Positions 8,906 to 19,431 of a stretch of 64,000 nucleotides of DNA are shown here, piece after piece. How positions within the stretch are numbered: position 1 is the first letter of the stretch; each line of letters opens with the position of its first letter. The notes beneath the pieces were generated by a model. The model was not told the origin of the DNA. It was given only the letters and a program-made list of their open reading frames with translations, and ran no database searches. Location: contig JAFURM010000028.1 of NCBI GenBank assembly GCA_017471925.1, positions 20,532 through 84,531 of the forward strand. The letters are read 5' to 3'. Source of the stretch: Bacteroides sp. (GTDB lineage: Bacteria; Bacteroidota; Bacteroidia; Bacteroidales; Bacteroidaceae). The position numbers and the translations under genes were made by a program.

Positions 8906-8991
8906 GGACCATACACGTGCGGTCCGTGGACCATACATGTATGGACGACGGACGACACATGTGCGGTCCACGGACGAGACGTGTCCGGACC
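8906..8991. repeat. four-unit palindrome array, exact 22-bp period (copy 1)
   Basis: Four 20-bp imperfect palindromes lie at 8906-8925, 8928-8947, 8950-8969 and 8972-8991, separated by 2-bp spacers GT, AC, AC. The second, GGACCATACATGTATGGACG, has a perfect 14-bp palindromic core. A second copy with the same four-unit layout and the same spacers is at 30482-30567. Both sit between convergent genes. Confidence 0.85.
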
Positions 8992-9012
8992 AAGCGGTTG
9001 AAATACAATCTC

Positions 9013-9438
9013 TTACAGGTGCACTTTTACGGCTTCAATCAGCTCCTGATACTCGGCATCGCTGAGGTACACCTTGCCGGGATTCATCTGGAAGGTGCCG
9101 CCATAGTCGGGGCCGTCCACGTATTTGGGGGCCAGGTGGAAGTGCAGGTGGCAGAGCTTGTCGCTGTAGGCACCATAGTTGATTTTCTCGGGATGGAAGG
9201 CGGCATTCATGGCACGGGTCACGCGGGCTACGTCGGCCATGAAGGCATTGCGCTCCTCGTCGCTCAATTCATAGAGGTCATTCACATGGCCGTCATAGGC
9301 CACCAAGCAACGGCCGCGATAGGTTTGCTCCTTGAAGAGGAAGACGCGCGAAACGCTGAGCTTCGCAATTTCAATCATCAGATTGTGCAATGTCTCATTG
9401 TTCTGACAATAGAGACACTCTTTGGGATCACTGTACAT
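9013..9438 (-). CDS. HIT-family nucleotide hydrolase/transferase
   Basis: A 141-residue histidine-triad protein. The catalytic triad motif HLHFHLAPK is present near residues 97-105, and the N-terminus has a CLYC pair that may help bind zinc, as in some HIT proteins. The family hydrolyses the alpha-phosphate bond of nucleotide conjugates such as adenosine phosphoramidates or dinucleoside polyphosphates in the cytoplasm. It lies 16 bp downstream of folB on the same strand and probably shares its transcript. The precise substrate is not predictable. Confidence 0.9.
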   Translation of the reverse strand: MYSDPKECLYCQNNETLHNLMIEIAKLSVSRVFLFKEQTYRGRCLVAYDGHVNDLYELSDEERNAFMADVARVTRAMNAAFHPEKINYGAYSDKLCHLHFHLAPKYVDGPDYGGTFQMNPGKVYLSDAEYQELIEAVKVHL

Positions 9439-9454
9439 GGTTGATATTTATTAG

Positions 9455-9859
9455 TTACGGGTTATGAGTCACGGACTGTGCAGGGGTGGGGCGGCATTCG
9501 CTCCGCTCCATGCTGATTTCCACTCCGGCGGCCTCCACGTCGGCACCCATGGGCGGGTTGCGCTTGGTGAGCTTCAGCTCCACGGCTTCCACACGGGGAA
9601 ACTCCCGGAACAGGCGGTGCAGGATGCGTGAGGCCACGTGCTCCAACAGTTGGGAGGGGATGGCCATCTCCTGCTCCACGGCACGGCACACGTCGGCATA
9701 GTTCACCGTGTGGGCCACGTCATCGCTCTGCATGGCCTCGCCGATGTCCGCCCGCAGGCGTAGGTTCACCGTGTAGCGGTTGCCCACTAACCGCTCCTGG
9801 GGCATCACGCCGTGGCAGGCGTAGCAGTGCAGATTGTGCAGGGTAATGTAGCTTATCAT
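9455..9859 (-). CDS. folB: dihydroneopterin aldolase
   Basis: A 134-residue FolB-type protein that cleaves 7,8-dihydroneopterin to 6-hydroxymethyl-dihydropterin in folate synthesis. The characteristic segments are ITLHNLHCYACHGVMPQE near the N-terminus, the pterin-binding TVNYADVC, LLEHVASRI with the conserved Glu, and LTKRNPPMGADVEAAGVEI with the catalytic Lys. I start at MISYITLHNL (9859), because an in-frame ATG 66 bp upstream would place the promoter inside the gene. It is divergent from the ABC-F gene, with overlapping promoters, and is followed by the HIT gene. Confidence 0.93.
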   Translation of the reverse strand: MISYITLHNLHCYACHGVMPQERLVGNRYTVNLRLRADIGEAMQSDDVAHTVNYADVCRAVEQEMAIPSQLLEHVASRILHRLFREFPRVEAVELKLTKRNPPMGADVEAAGVEISMERSECRPTPAQSVTHNP

Positions 9860-9876
9860 GAGTGTGTCATTCAGTA

Positions 9877-9911
9877 TTTGGTGCAAATATAAGGTAAAAG
9901 TTCTATCTTTG
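9877..9911. promoter_or_regulatory. divergent promoters for the ABC-F gene and folB
   Basis: Plus strand: TTTG at 9877-9880 and -7 TATCTTTG at 9904-9911, a spacing of 23 bp, for the ABC-F gene. Minus strand: -7 TATATTTG at 9891-9884 for folB, 25 nt from its start codon. The two footprints overlap. Confidence 0.55.
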
Positions 9912-9957
9912 CAGCCTGTTAGCATCTAAAAACCCACATTAAAGCAAAAAAAGACGT

Positions 9958-11682
9958 ATGATATCAGTAGACGGATTGGCCGTAGAGTTTGGCGGCACCA
10001 CCTTGTTCAGCGACATCTCCTTCCAGATTAACGAGAAAGACCGCATCGCCCTGATGGGAAAGAACGGTGCCGGCAAGTCCACCTTGCTGAAGATACTGGC
10101 CGGCGTGCGCCAGCCCACCCGGGGAAAGGTGACGGCACCCAAGGACTGCGTGGTGGCCTACCTGCCCCAGCACCTTCTGACGGAAGACGGTCGCACGGTC
10201 TTCGAAGAGGCCAGCCAGGCCTTTGCACACCTCCATGCCATGGAGGCCGAGATTGAAGCCCTGAACAAGGAACTGGCCGAGCGCACCGACTATGAGAGCG
10301 ACTCCTACATGGCCCTCATTGAGAAGGTCTCCACCCTGAGCGAGAAGTTCTACGCCATAGACCTGACCCACTTCGAGGAAGACGTGGAAAAGACCCTCCT
10401 CGGACTGGGCTTCCTGCGCAGCGACTTCCGGCGCCCCACAAGCGACTTCAGCGGTGGCTGGCGCATGCGCATCGAACTGGCCAAACTGCTGCTGCGCAAT
10501 CCCGACGTCCTCCTGCTGGACGAGCCTACCAATCACTTGGACATCGAGTCCATCCAGTGGCTGGAGGAGTTCATCGTGGGCAGTGCCAAGGCCGTGGTGG
10601 TCATCAGTCACGACCGCAAGTTCGTGGACAGCATCACCACCCGCACCATTGAGGTCACCATGGGGCGCATCTACGACTACAAGGTGAACTATTCGCAATA
10701 CCTCCAACTGCGCAAGGAGCGGCGCGAACAGCAGCTGAAGCAGTATGAAGAGCAGCAGAAGATGATTCAGGAGACGAAGGACTTCATCGAACGCTTCAAG
10801 GGCACCTACAGCAAGACGCTCCAGGTGCAGAGCCGCGTCAAGATGTTGGAGAAGCTGGAACTCATCGAAGTGGACGAAGAAGACACCTCCGCCCTGCGCC
10901 TGAAGTTCCCGCCCGCACCCCGCAGCGGCAACTATCCCGTCATCTGCGACGGCGTGGGCAAGACGTATGAAGCCCCCTCAACTCCCTCCAAGGGAGAGCT
11001 TCATGACAATGCGCTCACATCGCAATCCTCCCCCTCGGGGGGAGTTAGAGGAGGCCATGTGGTATTCCGCAACGTCAACCTCACCATCGAGCGGGGCGAC
11101 AAGGTGGCCTTCGTGGGCAAGAACGGCGAGGGAAAGTCCACGCTCGTGAAGTGCATTATGAATGAGATTGCCTATGAGGGCACGCTCACCCTGGGCCACA
11201 ACGTGCAGATAGGCTACTTCGCCCAGAACCAGGCCTCCCTGTTAGACGAGAGCCTGACCGTCTTCCAGACCATCGACGACGTGGCCAAGGGGGAGATACG
11301 CAACAAGATACGCGACCTGCTCGGTGCCTTCATGTTCGGCAGTCCCGAAGCCTCCATGAAGAAGGTCAAGGTGCTCTCGGGAGGCGAACGCACCCGTCTG
11401 GCCATGCTCCGCCTGCTGTTGGAACCGGTGAACTTGCTTATCCTGGACGAGCCCACCAACCACTTGGACATGAAGACCAAGGACATCCTGAAGCAGGCGT
11501 TGCGTGACTTCGACGGCACGCTCATCGTGGTGAGCCACGACCGTGACTTCCTGGACGGACTGGTGACCAAGGTCTACGAGTTCGGCAACCAGCGCGTGAA
11601 GGAACACCTCTGTGGCATCTACGAGTTCTTGGAGACCAAACGCTTGGAGAGCCTGCAGGAACTGGAACGAAAGAACAGCTAA
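9958..11682 (+). CDS. ABC-F family ribosome-associated ATPase, with in-frame repeat insertion
   Basis: A cytoplasmic protein of 574 residues with two ABC ATPase domains and no membrane segments. Domain 1 has Walker A GKNGAGKST (34-42), signature FSGGWRMRIELA and Walker B LLLDEPTNHLD. Domain 2 has Walker A GKNGEGKST, signature LSGGERTRLAML and Walker B LILDEPTNHLD. A charged, helical linker lies between them. ABC-F proteins act on the ribosome during translation or confer antibiotic protection; this one resembles the housekeeping Uup/YdiF/EttA-type group more than drug-resistance forms, but the subgroup is not certain. An 84-bp inverted repeat (10972-11055) inserts about 28 residues rich in Ser, Pro and Gly just before domain 2, without breaking the frame. 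Confidence 0.92.
   Translation: MISVDGLAVEFGGTTLFSDISFQINEKDRIALMGKNGAGKSTLLKILAGVRQPTRGKVTAPKDCVVAYLPQHLLTEDGRTVFEEASQAFAHLHAMEAEIEALNKELAERTDYESDSYMALIEKVSTLSEKFYAIDLTHFEEDVEKTLLGLGFLRSDFRRPTSDFSGGWRMRIELAKLLLRNPDVLLLDEPTNHLDIESIQWLEEFIVGSAKAVVVISHDRKFVDSITTRTIEVTMGRIYDYKVNYSQYLQLRKERREQQLKQYEEQQKMIQETKDFIERFKGTYSKTLQVQSRVKMLEKLELIEVDEEDTSALRLKFPPAPRSGNYPVICDGVGKTYEAPSTPSKGELHDNALTSQSSPSGGVRGGHVVFRNVNLTIERGDKVAFVGKNGEGKSTLVKCIMNEIAYEGTLTLGHNVQIGYFAQNQASLLDESLTVFQTIDDVAKGEIRNKIRDLLGAFMFGSPEASMKKVKVLSGGERTRLAMLRLLLEPVNLLILDEPTNHLDMKTKDILKQALRDFDGTLIVVSHDRDFLDGLVTKVYEFGNQRVKEHLCGIYEFLETKRLESLQELERKNS
10972..11055. repeat. 84-bp inverted-repeat element inserted in frame within the ABC-F gene
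   Basis: Left arm (from 10972) and right arm (to 11055) are imperfect inverted copies: GCCCCCTCAACTCCC against the complement of GGGAGTTAGAGGAGGC. The element is 84 bp, exactly 28 codons, with C/G-rich arms and a less GC-rich middle. The segment it encodes has no counterpart in the usual ABC-F linker, which would join GVGKTYE directly to HVVFRNVNL. Confidence 0.75.
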
Positions 11683-11693
11683 TCCCCATCGTC

Positions 11694-12077
11694 ATGAAGA
11701 AAAAGACCCGACAGCGTGCAGGCGAGTTCCTGCGTTTCGCCCTGGTGGGCGGTCTCTGCACCGTGCTCCACTACCTCCTCTATCGCCTGCTGCAGCACCT
11801 CCTCGGCGTGAACGTGGCCTACACCGTGGGCTACCTCCTCAGCTTCGTGGCCAACTTCTACCTGACTGCCTTCTTCACCTTCCGTCGCCGTCCCTCCTGG
11901 CGCAAGGCGTTCGGCTTCGGAGGTGCCCATCTGGCCAACTACCTGCTGCACATCCTCTTGCTGAACCTCTTCCTCCTGCTGGGTGTGCCAAAGGCATGGG
12001 CACCGCTCCCCGTCTTTGCCATCGCCATTCCCGTGAACTTCCTGCTGGTGCGCTTCGTCTTCCGAAAGAAAGGGTGA
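11694..12077 (+). CDS. GtrA-family membrane protein
   Basis: A 127-residue protein with four predicted membrane helices and the GtrA hallmarks FLRFALVGGLCTVLHYLLY at the start and LSFVANFYLTAFFTF in helix 2. GtrA proteins are thought to flip undecaprenyl-phosphate-linked sugars across the inner membrane, paired with a GtrB/DPM-type glycosyltransferase. A GT2 enzyme of that type is encoded 433 bp downstream on the same strand, which fits a glycan-decoration pair. It begins 11 bp after the ABC-F stop. The transported sugar is unknown. Confidence 0.88.
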   Translation: MKKKTRQRAGEFLRFALVGGLCTVLHYLLYRLLQHLLGVNVAYTVGYLLSFVANFYLTAFFTFRRRPSWRKAFGFGGAHLANYLLHILLLNLFLLLGVPKAWAPLPVFAIAIPVNFLLVRFVFRKKG

Positions 12078-12132
12078 GGTGTTTGATTGATGACAACTCC
12101 CTTAACGAAATAAAAAAGTGGGGCGAAAATGC

Positions 12133-12161
12133 TTGCCGTTGCAAGATTTCTCCTACCTTTG
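12133..12161 (+). promoter_or_regulatory. promoter for the DUF4325-GT2 unit
   Basis: A -7 TACCTTTG lies at 12154-12161, with a -33-like TTG at 12133-12135, 18 bp upstream. The implied start is about 22 nt before the DUF4325 start codon. Confidence 0.5.
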
Positions 12162-12190
12162 CGAAAATAATCCTTATTTGTATCTGACGG

Positions 12191-12496
12191 ATGAACATGA
12201 CGACCACATTCAGATTTAGGGAGGTAGGTGAGAATCTCGGGACCAGACAACTGGAAGCCCAGGTACGCGAACGTCTCTTGACACTCATCAGCGAGCACGA
12301 CAAGGTGGTGCTCAACTTTGATGACGTAAACGTAGTGACCCACTCTTTTGCCGACAAATGTCTGGCCAAGCTGCTTTTGACCATGCCGCTTGACGAACTC
12401 AAGCAGCAGACAACCTTTGTCGGTGTCAACAACTTTGCGCGGAAAAACATTGCTATTGCTTTCCGCAGGAGATTACCTTCTACAGAATCCGAATGA
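12191..12496 (+). CDS. STAS-like DUF4325 protein
   Basis: A 101-residue cytoplasmic protein matching the DUF4325 STAS-like fold: an N-terminal FREVGENLGTRQLEAQVRE, a central VVLNFDDVNVVTHSFADKCL and a basic C-terminus. DUF4325 proteins often appear near signalling or phage-defence genes as small regulatory partners, but no biochemical role is established. It precedes the GT2 gene by 13 bp and should be co-transcribed with it. Confidence 0.75.
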   Translation: MNMTTTFRFREVGENLGTRQLEAQVRERLLTLISEHDKVVLNFDDVNVVTHSFADKCLAKLLLTMPLDELKQQTTFVGVNNFARKNIAIAFRRRLPSTESE

Positions 12497-12509
12497 ACCC
12501 CATACAGTC

Positions 12510-13469
12510 ATGAGTGAAATCCTTTCATCTCCCCTGCTTGCCGTGGTGGTGCCGTGCTACAAGGAAGAGGCCGTGCTCCACGAAACGCACATCCGTTTAT
12601 CCTTGCTCTTCGACCGTCTGATAACCGACGGAACCATTGCGCCTGAGAGCTATATCCTCTACGTGAACGATGGTAGTACCGACCGCACGTGGCCCATCAT
12701 CCGCGAGCTGCATGCCACTACACGCTATGCCCGAGGACTGAACCTGGCCGGCAACGTGGGCCATCAGAATGCCCTGCTGGCAGGACTCACCACTGTGAAG
12801 GAACGGTGTGACATCGCCATCTCCATAGATGCCGACCTGCAGGACGACATCAACGTCATTCCCGACATGATTGCCGCCTATCGCGAGGGCAACGACATTG
12901 TCTATGGCGTGCGTCGCGAGCGCAAGACCGATACCCTCTTCAAACGCACCACGGCTCTTGGCTTCTATCGCCTGATGCAACTGATGGGTGTGAAGTCGGT
13001 CTACAACCATGCCGACTATCGCCTGATGAGTCGCCGTGCCTTGCAGCACCTCTGCCGCTTCCGCGAACGCAACCTCTTCCTGCGCGGGCTGGTGCCCCTC
13101 ATTGGCTACCGCACGGCCAACGTCTACTACAACCGTGACAAACGCTTTGCAGGCGAGTCCAAGTATCCGTTGCGCAAGATGCTGAACTTTGCCGTGGACG
13201 GCATCACCTCCTTCTCCGTGAAGCCCGTGCGGATGATATTCTGGATGGGTTGCATCTTCATTCTCATCGCATTGGGAGTTACCGCGTGGACCCTCTATTC
13301 CTACTGCCTGCACAACACGGTACCCGGATGGGCCTCGCTGATTATCTCCATCTGGTTGGTGGGCGGCGTGGTGCTCGTCTCCCTTGGCATCGTCGGTGAA
13401 TATATCGGTAAAATCTACATTGAGGTAAAGGACCGCCCACGCTACAACGAGGAAGAACTGCTGATGTAG
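12510..13469 (+). CDS. GT2 glycosyltransferase, GtrB/DPM-like
   Basis: A 319-residue membrane-anchored family 2 glycosyltransferase. The catalytic domain has VVVPCYKEEAVL, YVNDGSTDRTW and SIDADLQDD (nucleotide/metal site). Two C-terminal hydrophobic helices (about residues 235-305) match the GtrB/undecaprenyl-phosphate glycosyltransferase arrangement. The family transfers a sugar from a nucleotide donor to polyprenyl phosphate on the cytoplasmic face; the nearby GtrA protein would flip the product. I start at MSEILSSPLL (12510), 13 bp after the DUF4325 stop; a longer in-frame extension would overlap that gene. Sugar specificity is unknown. Confidence 0.9.
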   Translation: MSEILSSPLLAVVVPCYKEEAVLHETHIRLSLLFDRLITDGTIAPESYILYVNDGSTDRTWPIIRELHATTRYARGLNLAGNVGHQNALLAGLTTVKERCDIAISIDADLQDDINVIPDMIAAYREGNDIVYGVRRERKTDTLFKRTTALGFYRLMQLMGVKSVYNHADYRLMSRRALQHLCRFRERNLFLRGLVPLIGYRTANVYYNRDKRFAGESKYPLRKMLNFAVDGITSFSVKPVRMIFWMGCIFILIALGVTAWTLYSYCLHNTVPGWASLIISIWLVGGVVLVSLGIVGEYIGKIYIEVKDRPRYNEEELLM

Positions 13470-13488
13470 CATGTGTCGCTTAATAAAT

Positions 13489-13562
13489 TAGGCACGGATG
13501 ACACGGATTTTTACGGATTGATTATATGCTTGAATCCTTTTTATCCGTCTCATCCGTGCCTA
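13489..13562. terminator. bidirectional stem-loop of the CACGGAT repeat family
   Basis: TAGGCACGGATGACACGGAT (13489-13508) pairs with its near-perfect inverted copy at 13543-13562, with one mismatch. It lies between the convergent GT2 and GH2 genes. Single arms of the same sequence occur at 30621-30642 and 56576-56595. Confidence 0.6.
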
Positions 13563-13586
13563 ATAGTTTAGGCGTGATGCAGGCTT

Positions 13587-16758
<3,172 letters not shown>

Positions 16759-16818
16759 CTCCTGCGGGGGAGGATAAATAATCACTCAAAAAGGTAGATG
16801 AAATCGGTCAAAAGTACG

Positions 16819-19362
16819 TTATTCGGCCGTGTCGTGTGACGAAATGCGGATGACCGTGAAGGAGTAGGGGGGCATCACGTAAGGGAACGCTTCGCCATCC
16901 ACACTCATCTCCTCCGTGATGGGACTGGCCTGCTTGTCGGCCGGATGTCCGGTGAGCACGCTCTTCACGGCGGTGGGGTTGTGCAGTTCCGCTCCATCCA
17001 GTATCACCTCGGCGGCTACTTCTACCGGCAGCAGGTTGGCCAGCTTCACGATGTAGTCGCCACTGTGGGCATCCTTCACGACCGATACGCCTACACGTTT
17101 CTTCACGTCGGCCCGTCGGCTTTCCACCTGCAATTGGGAGGTGATGTAGTGGGTGCCGGCATGTTGGCCATAGAGCAGCTGGGTGTAGTAGCCCACGGTG
17201 GGCTTCACCTCGCTGTTATTGAAGTAGATGAGGTCGGGGTTCCACTGCGTGTGTCCCTCCTTGGCCAGCAAGGGGGCATAGGAGGTCATGGTCACGATGT
17301 CGGCATTGCGCTCCACGGCTGTCAGGTAGAGCGCTTCGGCCAGGGCGGTCTCCAGATTGTTGGGGCGGCCGGGCAGGTGGGCGGCGTATTCGCCTAAGTA
17401 GACCTTGGAGGCCGTGCGGTCGTAGCGGTCATAGTAGTCCTGGTTGTTGATGAGCCATCCGGGAGCCACGTAGTAGTGCTCGTCCACCACGGGGATGTCC
17501 AGCTTCTTGGCCAATGTCCAACCCTCGTCATAGTCGGTGCCCTCAAAGAAGGGGCCGACTGTGCCGATGACGGTAATCTCGGGATACTTCTCGCGCACGG
17601 CGTCATAAATCATCCGGAAGCGTTCTTCAAAGACATCGGTGATGAGGTCTTCGTTGCCGATGCCGATGTACTTCAGGTTGAAGGGCTTGGGATGTCCGGC
17701 CTGTGCACGCTTCTTGCCCCATGTGGTGTGGCGGGCATCACCGTTGGCATACTCGATGAGGTCCAGCACATCTTGCACGTAGGCGGGCATCTCCTCCATG
17801 GGAATGCCCTGCTGCTGGCCTTGGCAGGTCAGCTCGCCCGTGCTGTGGTGGCTGCAGATGGAAGAGTTCTGGCAGGGTACGCCGGCAGCCAATACGGGTA
17901 CGGGTTGTGCGCCGATGTCTTCACAGAAGAGGAAGTACTCGTGATAGCCCAGGCCGCGTGTCTGGTGGTAGCCCCAAAGGTTGCGCAACGGCTTGCGCTC
18001 ATACAGCGCACCGATGGAACCTTTCCAGTCGTAGATGTTGTCGATGCCGTTGCCGTGGGCCACACAACCGCCGGGGAAACGCACGAAGCGAGGCTTCAGG
18101 TCGGCCAAGGTCTGCGCCAGGTCGGCACGCAGACCGTTCTTGCGTCCCTTGAAAGTCTTTTGCGGGAAGAGGGAGATGAAGTCCAGGTCCACCGTTGCTT
18201 CGGCTTGCAACAACAGTTGCAGGCAGCCGTCGCTCACCGCCTGGGTAGCCGTGAGCGTACTCTTGCGCTGCTTCCATTGCTTGCCCGAGAGGGAGAGGAG
18301 AGAGGTGGCGCAGACGTTCCCTTGACCGTCCACCACGCGGGCCACGCACTTCACCGCCTTGCCGTTGGGGGTGCGGGCATGGAGGGAGAGGTCATATTTC
18401 TCGCCCTTGTGCAGCACGATACCATCGAAGCCGATGTTGCTGATGCCGGCTCCCGCACGCTTTACGCTGAGTTGCAGGTAGTGGGGATTGTTGGGATGTA
18501 ACGGCTCTGTGGTGAGGATGTTGCAGGTCGTTTCGCTCTCCGACGGTTCTCCTTGTGCATCAACCGCTTTCCATGCCTTCATGGGTCCCCACTCCTTGTC
18601 GCGGCGGTTGTCTGTGGGGAGATACTCAAAGTCGCGGTTCTGTATCAGTTCGGCATAGAGTCCGCCATCGGCGGCATAGTTGATGTCTTCGAAGAAGATG
18701 CCGATAAGTTCCTCGCTGATGGGTTTGACCTGCGATACGTCGGCCGTGACGGTGGCCTTCAGCGGAGTGAGTCCGGCAAAGCGTACGGGGTCTTGCTCCA
18801 TACGCTCGTCAATGAGTTGCTGGCGGTAGGCGCGATGGTCGGCATAACGGTTCAGCCCTTCCACCAGGGCATAGGGTACACGCTGTATCCAGCCGTTCTC
18901 CTCACGTCCTTGCAGGGAGACCTTTCCCTCCGTTGTGGGCAGCAAATCCTCCGGCTGTCGTGAGGCCCGCTCCTTGGCATCGAAGTAGCTTTGTCGGCCC
19001 CACTTCAGGAGGTCGGCCGAGGCGGCATGGGCCATCACCTGTCCCGAGGCGGTCGCTTCCCAGGTGCAGTGCCACTGTCCGCCGGCTTCCTGCACCAGGT
19101 GGGGACGGAACATCTTCTTGCCGGCACCCCAGGGACCGTAGTCGGATTTCACATAGTTGTAACCATCGCCCACGAGTCTCCAGCCGCTTTGGCCATCGAC
19201 GCTCCAGGCGAACTTCAGGCCGCTCTGTCCGTTGGCATCGGCAAAGGAGAACAGGTAGACGGAGTCGGGGGCATTCGTAACTTCCTTCACGCCTGCCCGG
19301 CCGGATATGAAGGGCAAAAGGACGAGAGCGAGGAGGAAAAATAGCTTGAATGGGTGCTTCAT
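16819..19362 (-). CDS. GH51 alpha-L-arabinofuranosidase with extra N-terminal domain
   Basis: A secreted protein of 847 residues (signal peptide at 1-23). Residues about 30-150 form a module with GH43-like beta-propeller blade features (YLFSFADANGQSGL, FRPHLVQEAGGQWHCTWEA, SADLLKWGRQSYF) ahead of the GH51 catalytic part, which begins near 210 with ISEELIGIFFEDINYAADGG. The acid/base Glu sits in IGIGNEDL (about 570) and the nucleophile in YLGEYAAH (about 660), followed by the C-terminal beta-sandwich domain. GH51 enzymes remove alpha-L-arabinofuranose from arabinan, arabinogalactan or arabinoxylan. Its neighbours in the run suit pectic side chains. Confidence 0.92.
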   Translation of the reverse strand: MKHPFKLFFLLALVLLPFISGRAGVKEVTNAPDSVYLFSFADANGQSGLKFAWSVDGQSGWRLVGDGYNYVKSDYGPWGAGKKMFRPHLVQEAGGQWHCTWEATASGQVMAHAASADLLKWGRQSYFDAKERASRQPEDLLPTTEGKVSLQGREENGWIQRVPYALVEGLNRYADHRAYRQQLIDERMEQDPVRFAGLTPLKATVTADVSQVKPISEELIGIFFEDINYAADGGLYAELIQNRDFEYLPTDNRRDKEWGPMKAWKAVDAQGEPSESETTCNILTTEPLHPNNPHYLQLSVKRAGAGISNIGFDGIVLHKGEKYDLSLHARTPNGKAVKCVARVVDGQGNVCATSLLSLSGKQWKQRKSTLTATQAVSDGCLQLLLQAEATVDLDFISLFPQKTFKGRKNGLRADLAQTLADLKPRFVRFPGGCVAHGNGIDNIYDWKGSIGALYERKPLRNLWGYHQTRGLGYHEYFLFCEDIGAQPVPVLAAGVPCQNSSICSHHSTGELTCQGQQQGIPMEEMPAYVQDVLDLIEYANGDARHTTWGKKRAQAGHPKPFNLKYIGIGNEDLITDVFEERFRMIYDAVREKYPEITVIGTVGPFFEGTDYDEGWTLAKKLDIPVVDEHYYVAPGWLINNQDYYDRYDRTASKVYLGEYAAHLPGRPNNLETALAEALYLTAVERNADIVTMTSYAPLLAKEGHTQWNPDLIYFNNSEVKPTVGYYTQLLYGQHAGTHYITSQLQVESRRADVKKRVGVSVVKDAHSGDYIVKLANLLPVEVAAEVILDGAELHNPTAVKSVLTGHPADKQASPITEEMSVDGEAFPYVMPPYSFTVIRISSHDTAE

Positions 19363-19394
19363 GGTGTTGTCGTTTGAGAGTTTTTCAGTCTTTA

Positions 19395-19431
19395 TCGGGA
19401 ACGCTTCGTTTCACTCGGGAATGCTTCATTT
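19395..19431. repeat. 17-bp direct repeat between GH51 and GH97 genes
   Basis: TCGGGAACGCTTCGTTT (19395-19411) and TCGGGAATGCTTCATTT (19415-19431) differ at two positions and are spaced 20 bp. The second copy runs into the 3' end of the GH97 gene. Function is unknown. Confidence 0.55.

Noticed and set aside
8791-8991. Possible CRISPR array
   Set aside because: Units are 20-23 bp with 2-bp or very short spacers, palindromic and variable; no spacer-length unique sequence, leader or cas gene is present.
12360-12510. Longer N-terminal extension of the GT2 gene from an ATG at 12390
   Set aside because: It would overlap most of the 3' end of the DUF4325 gene in another frame, and the extension has no family match; the ATG at 12510 gives the normal length.
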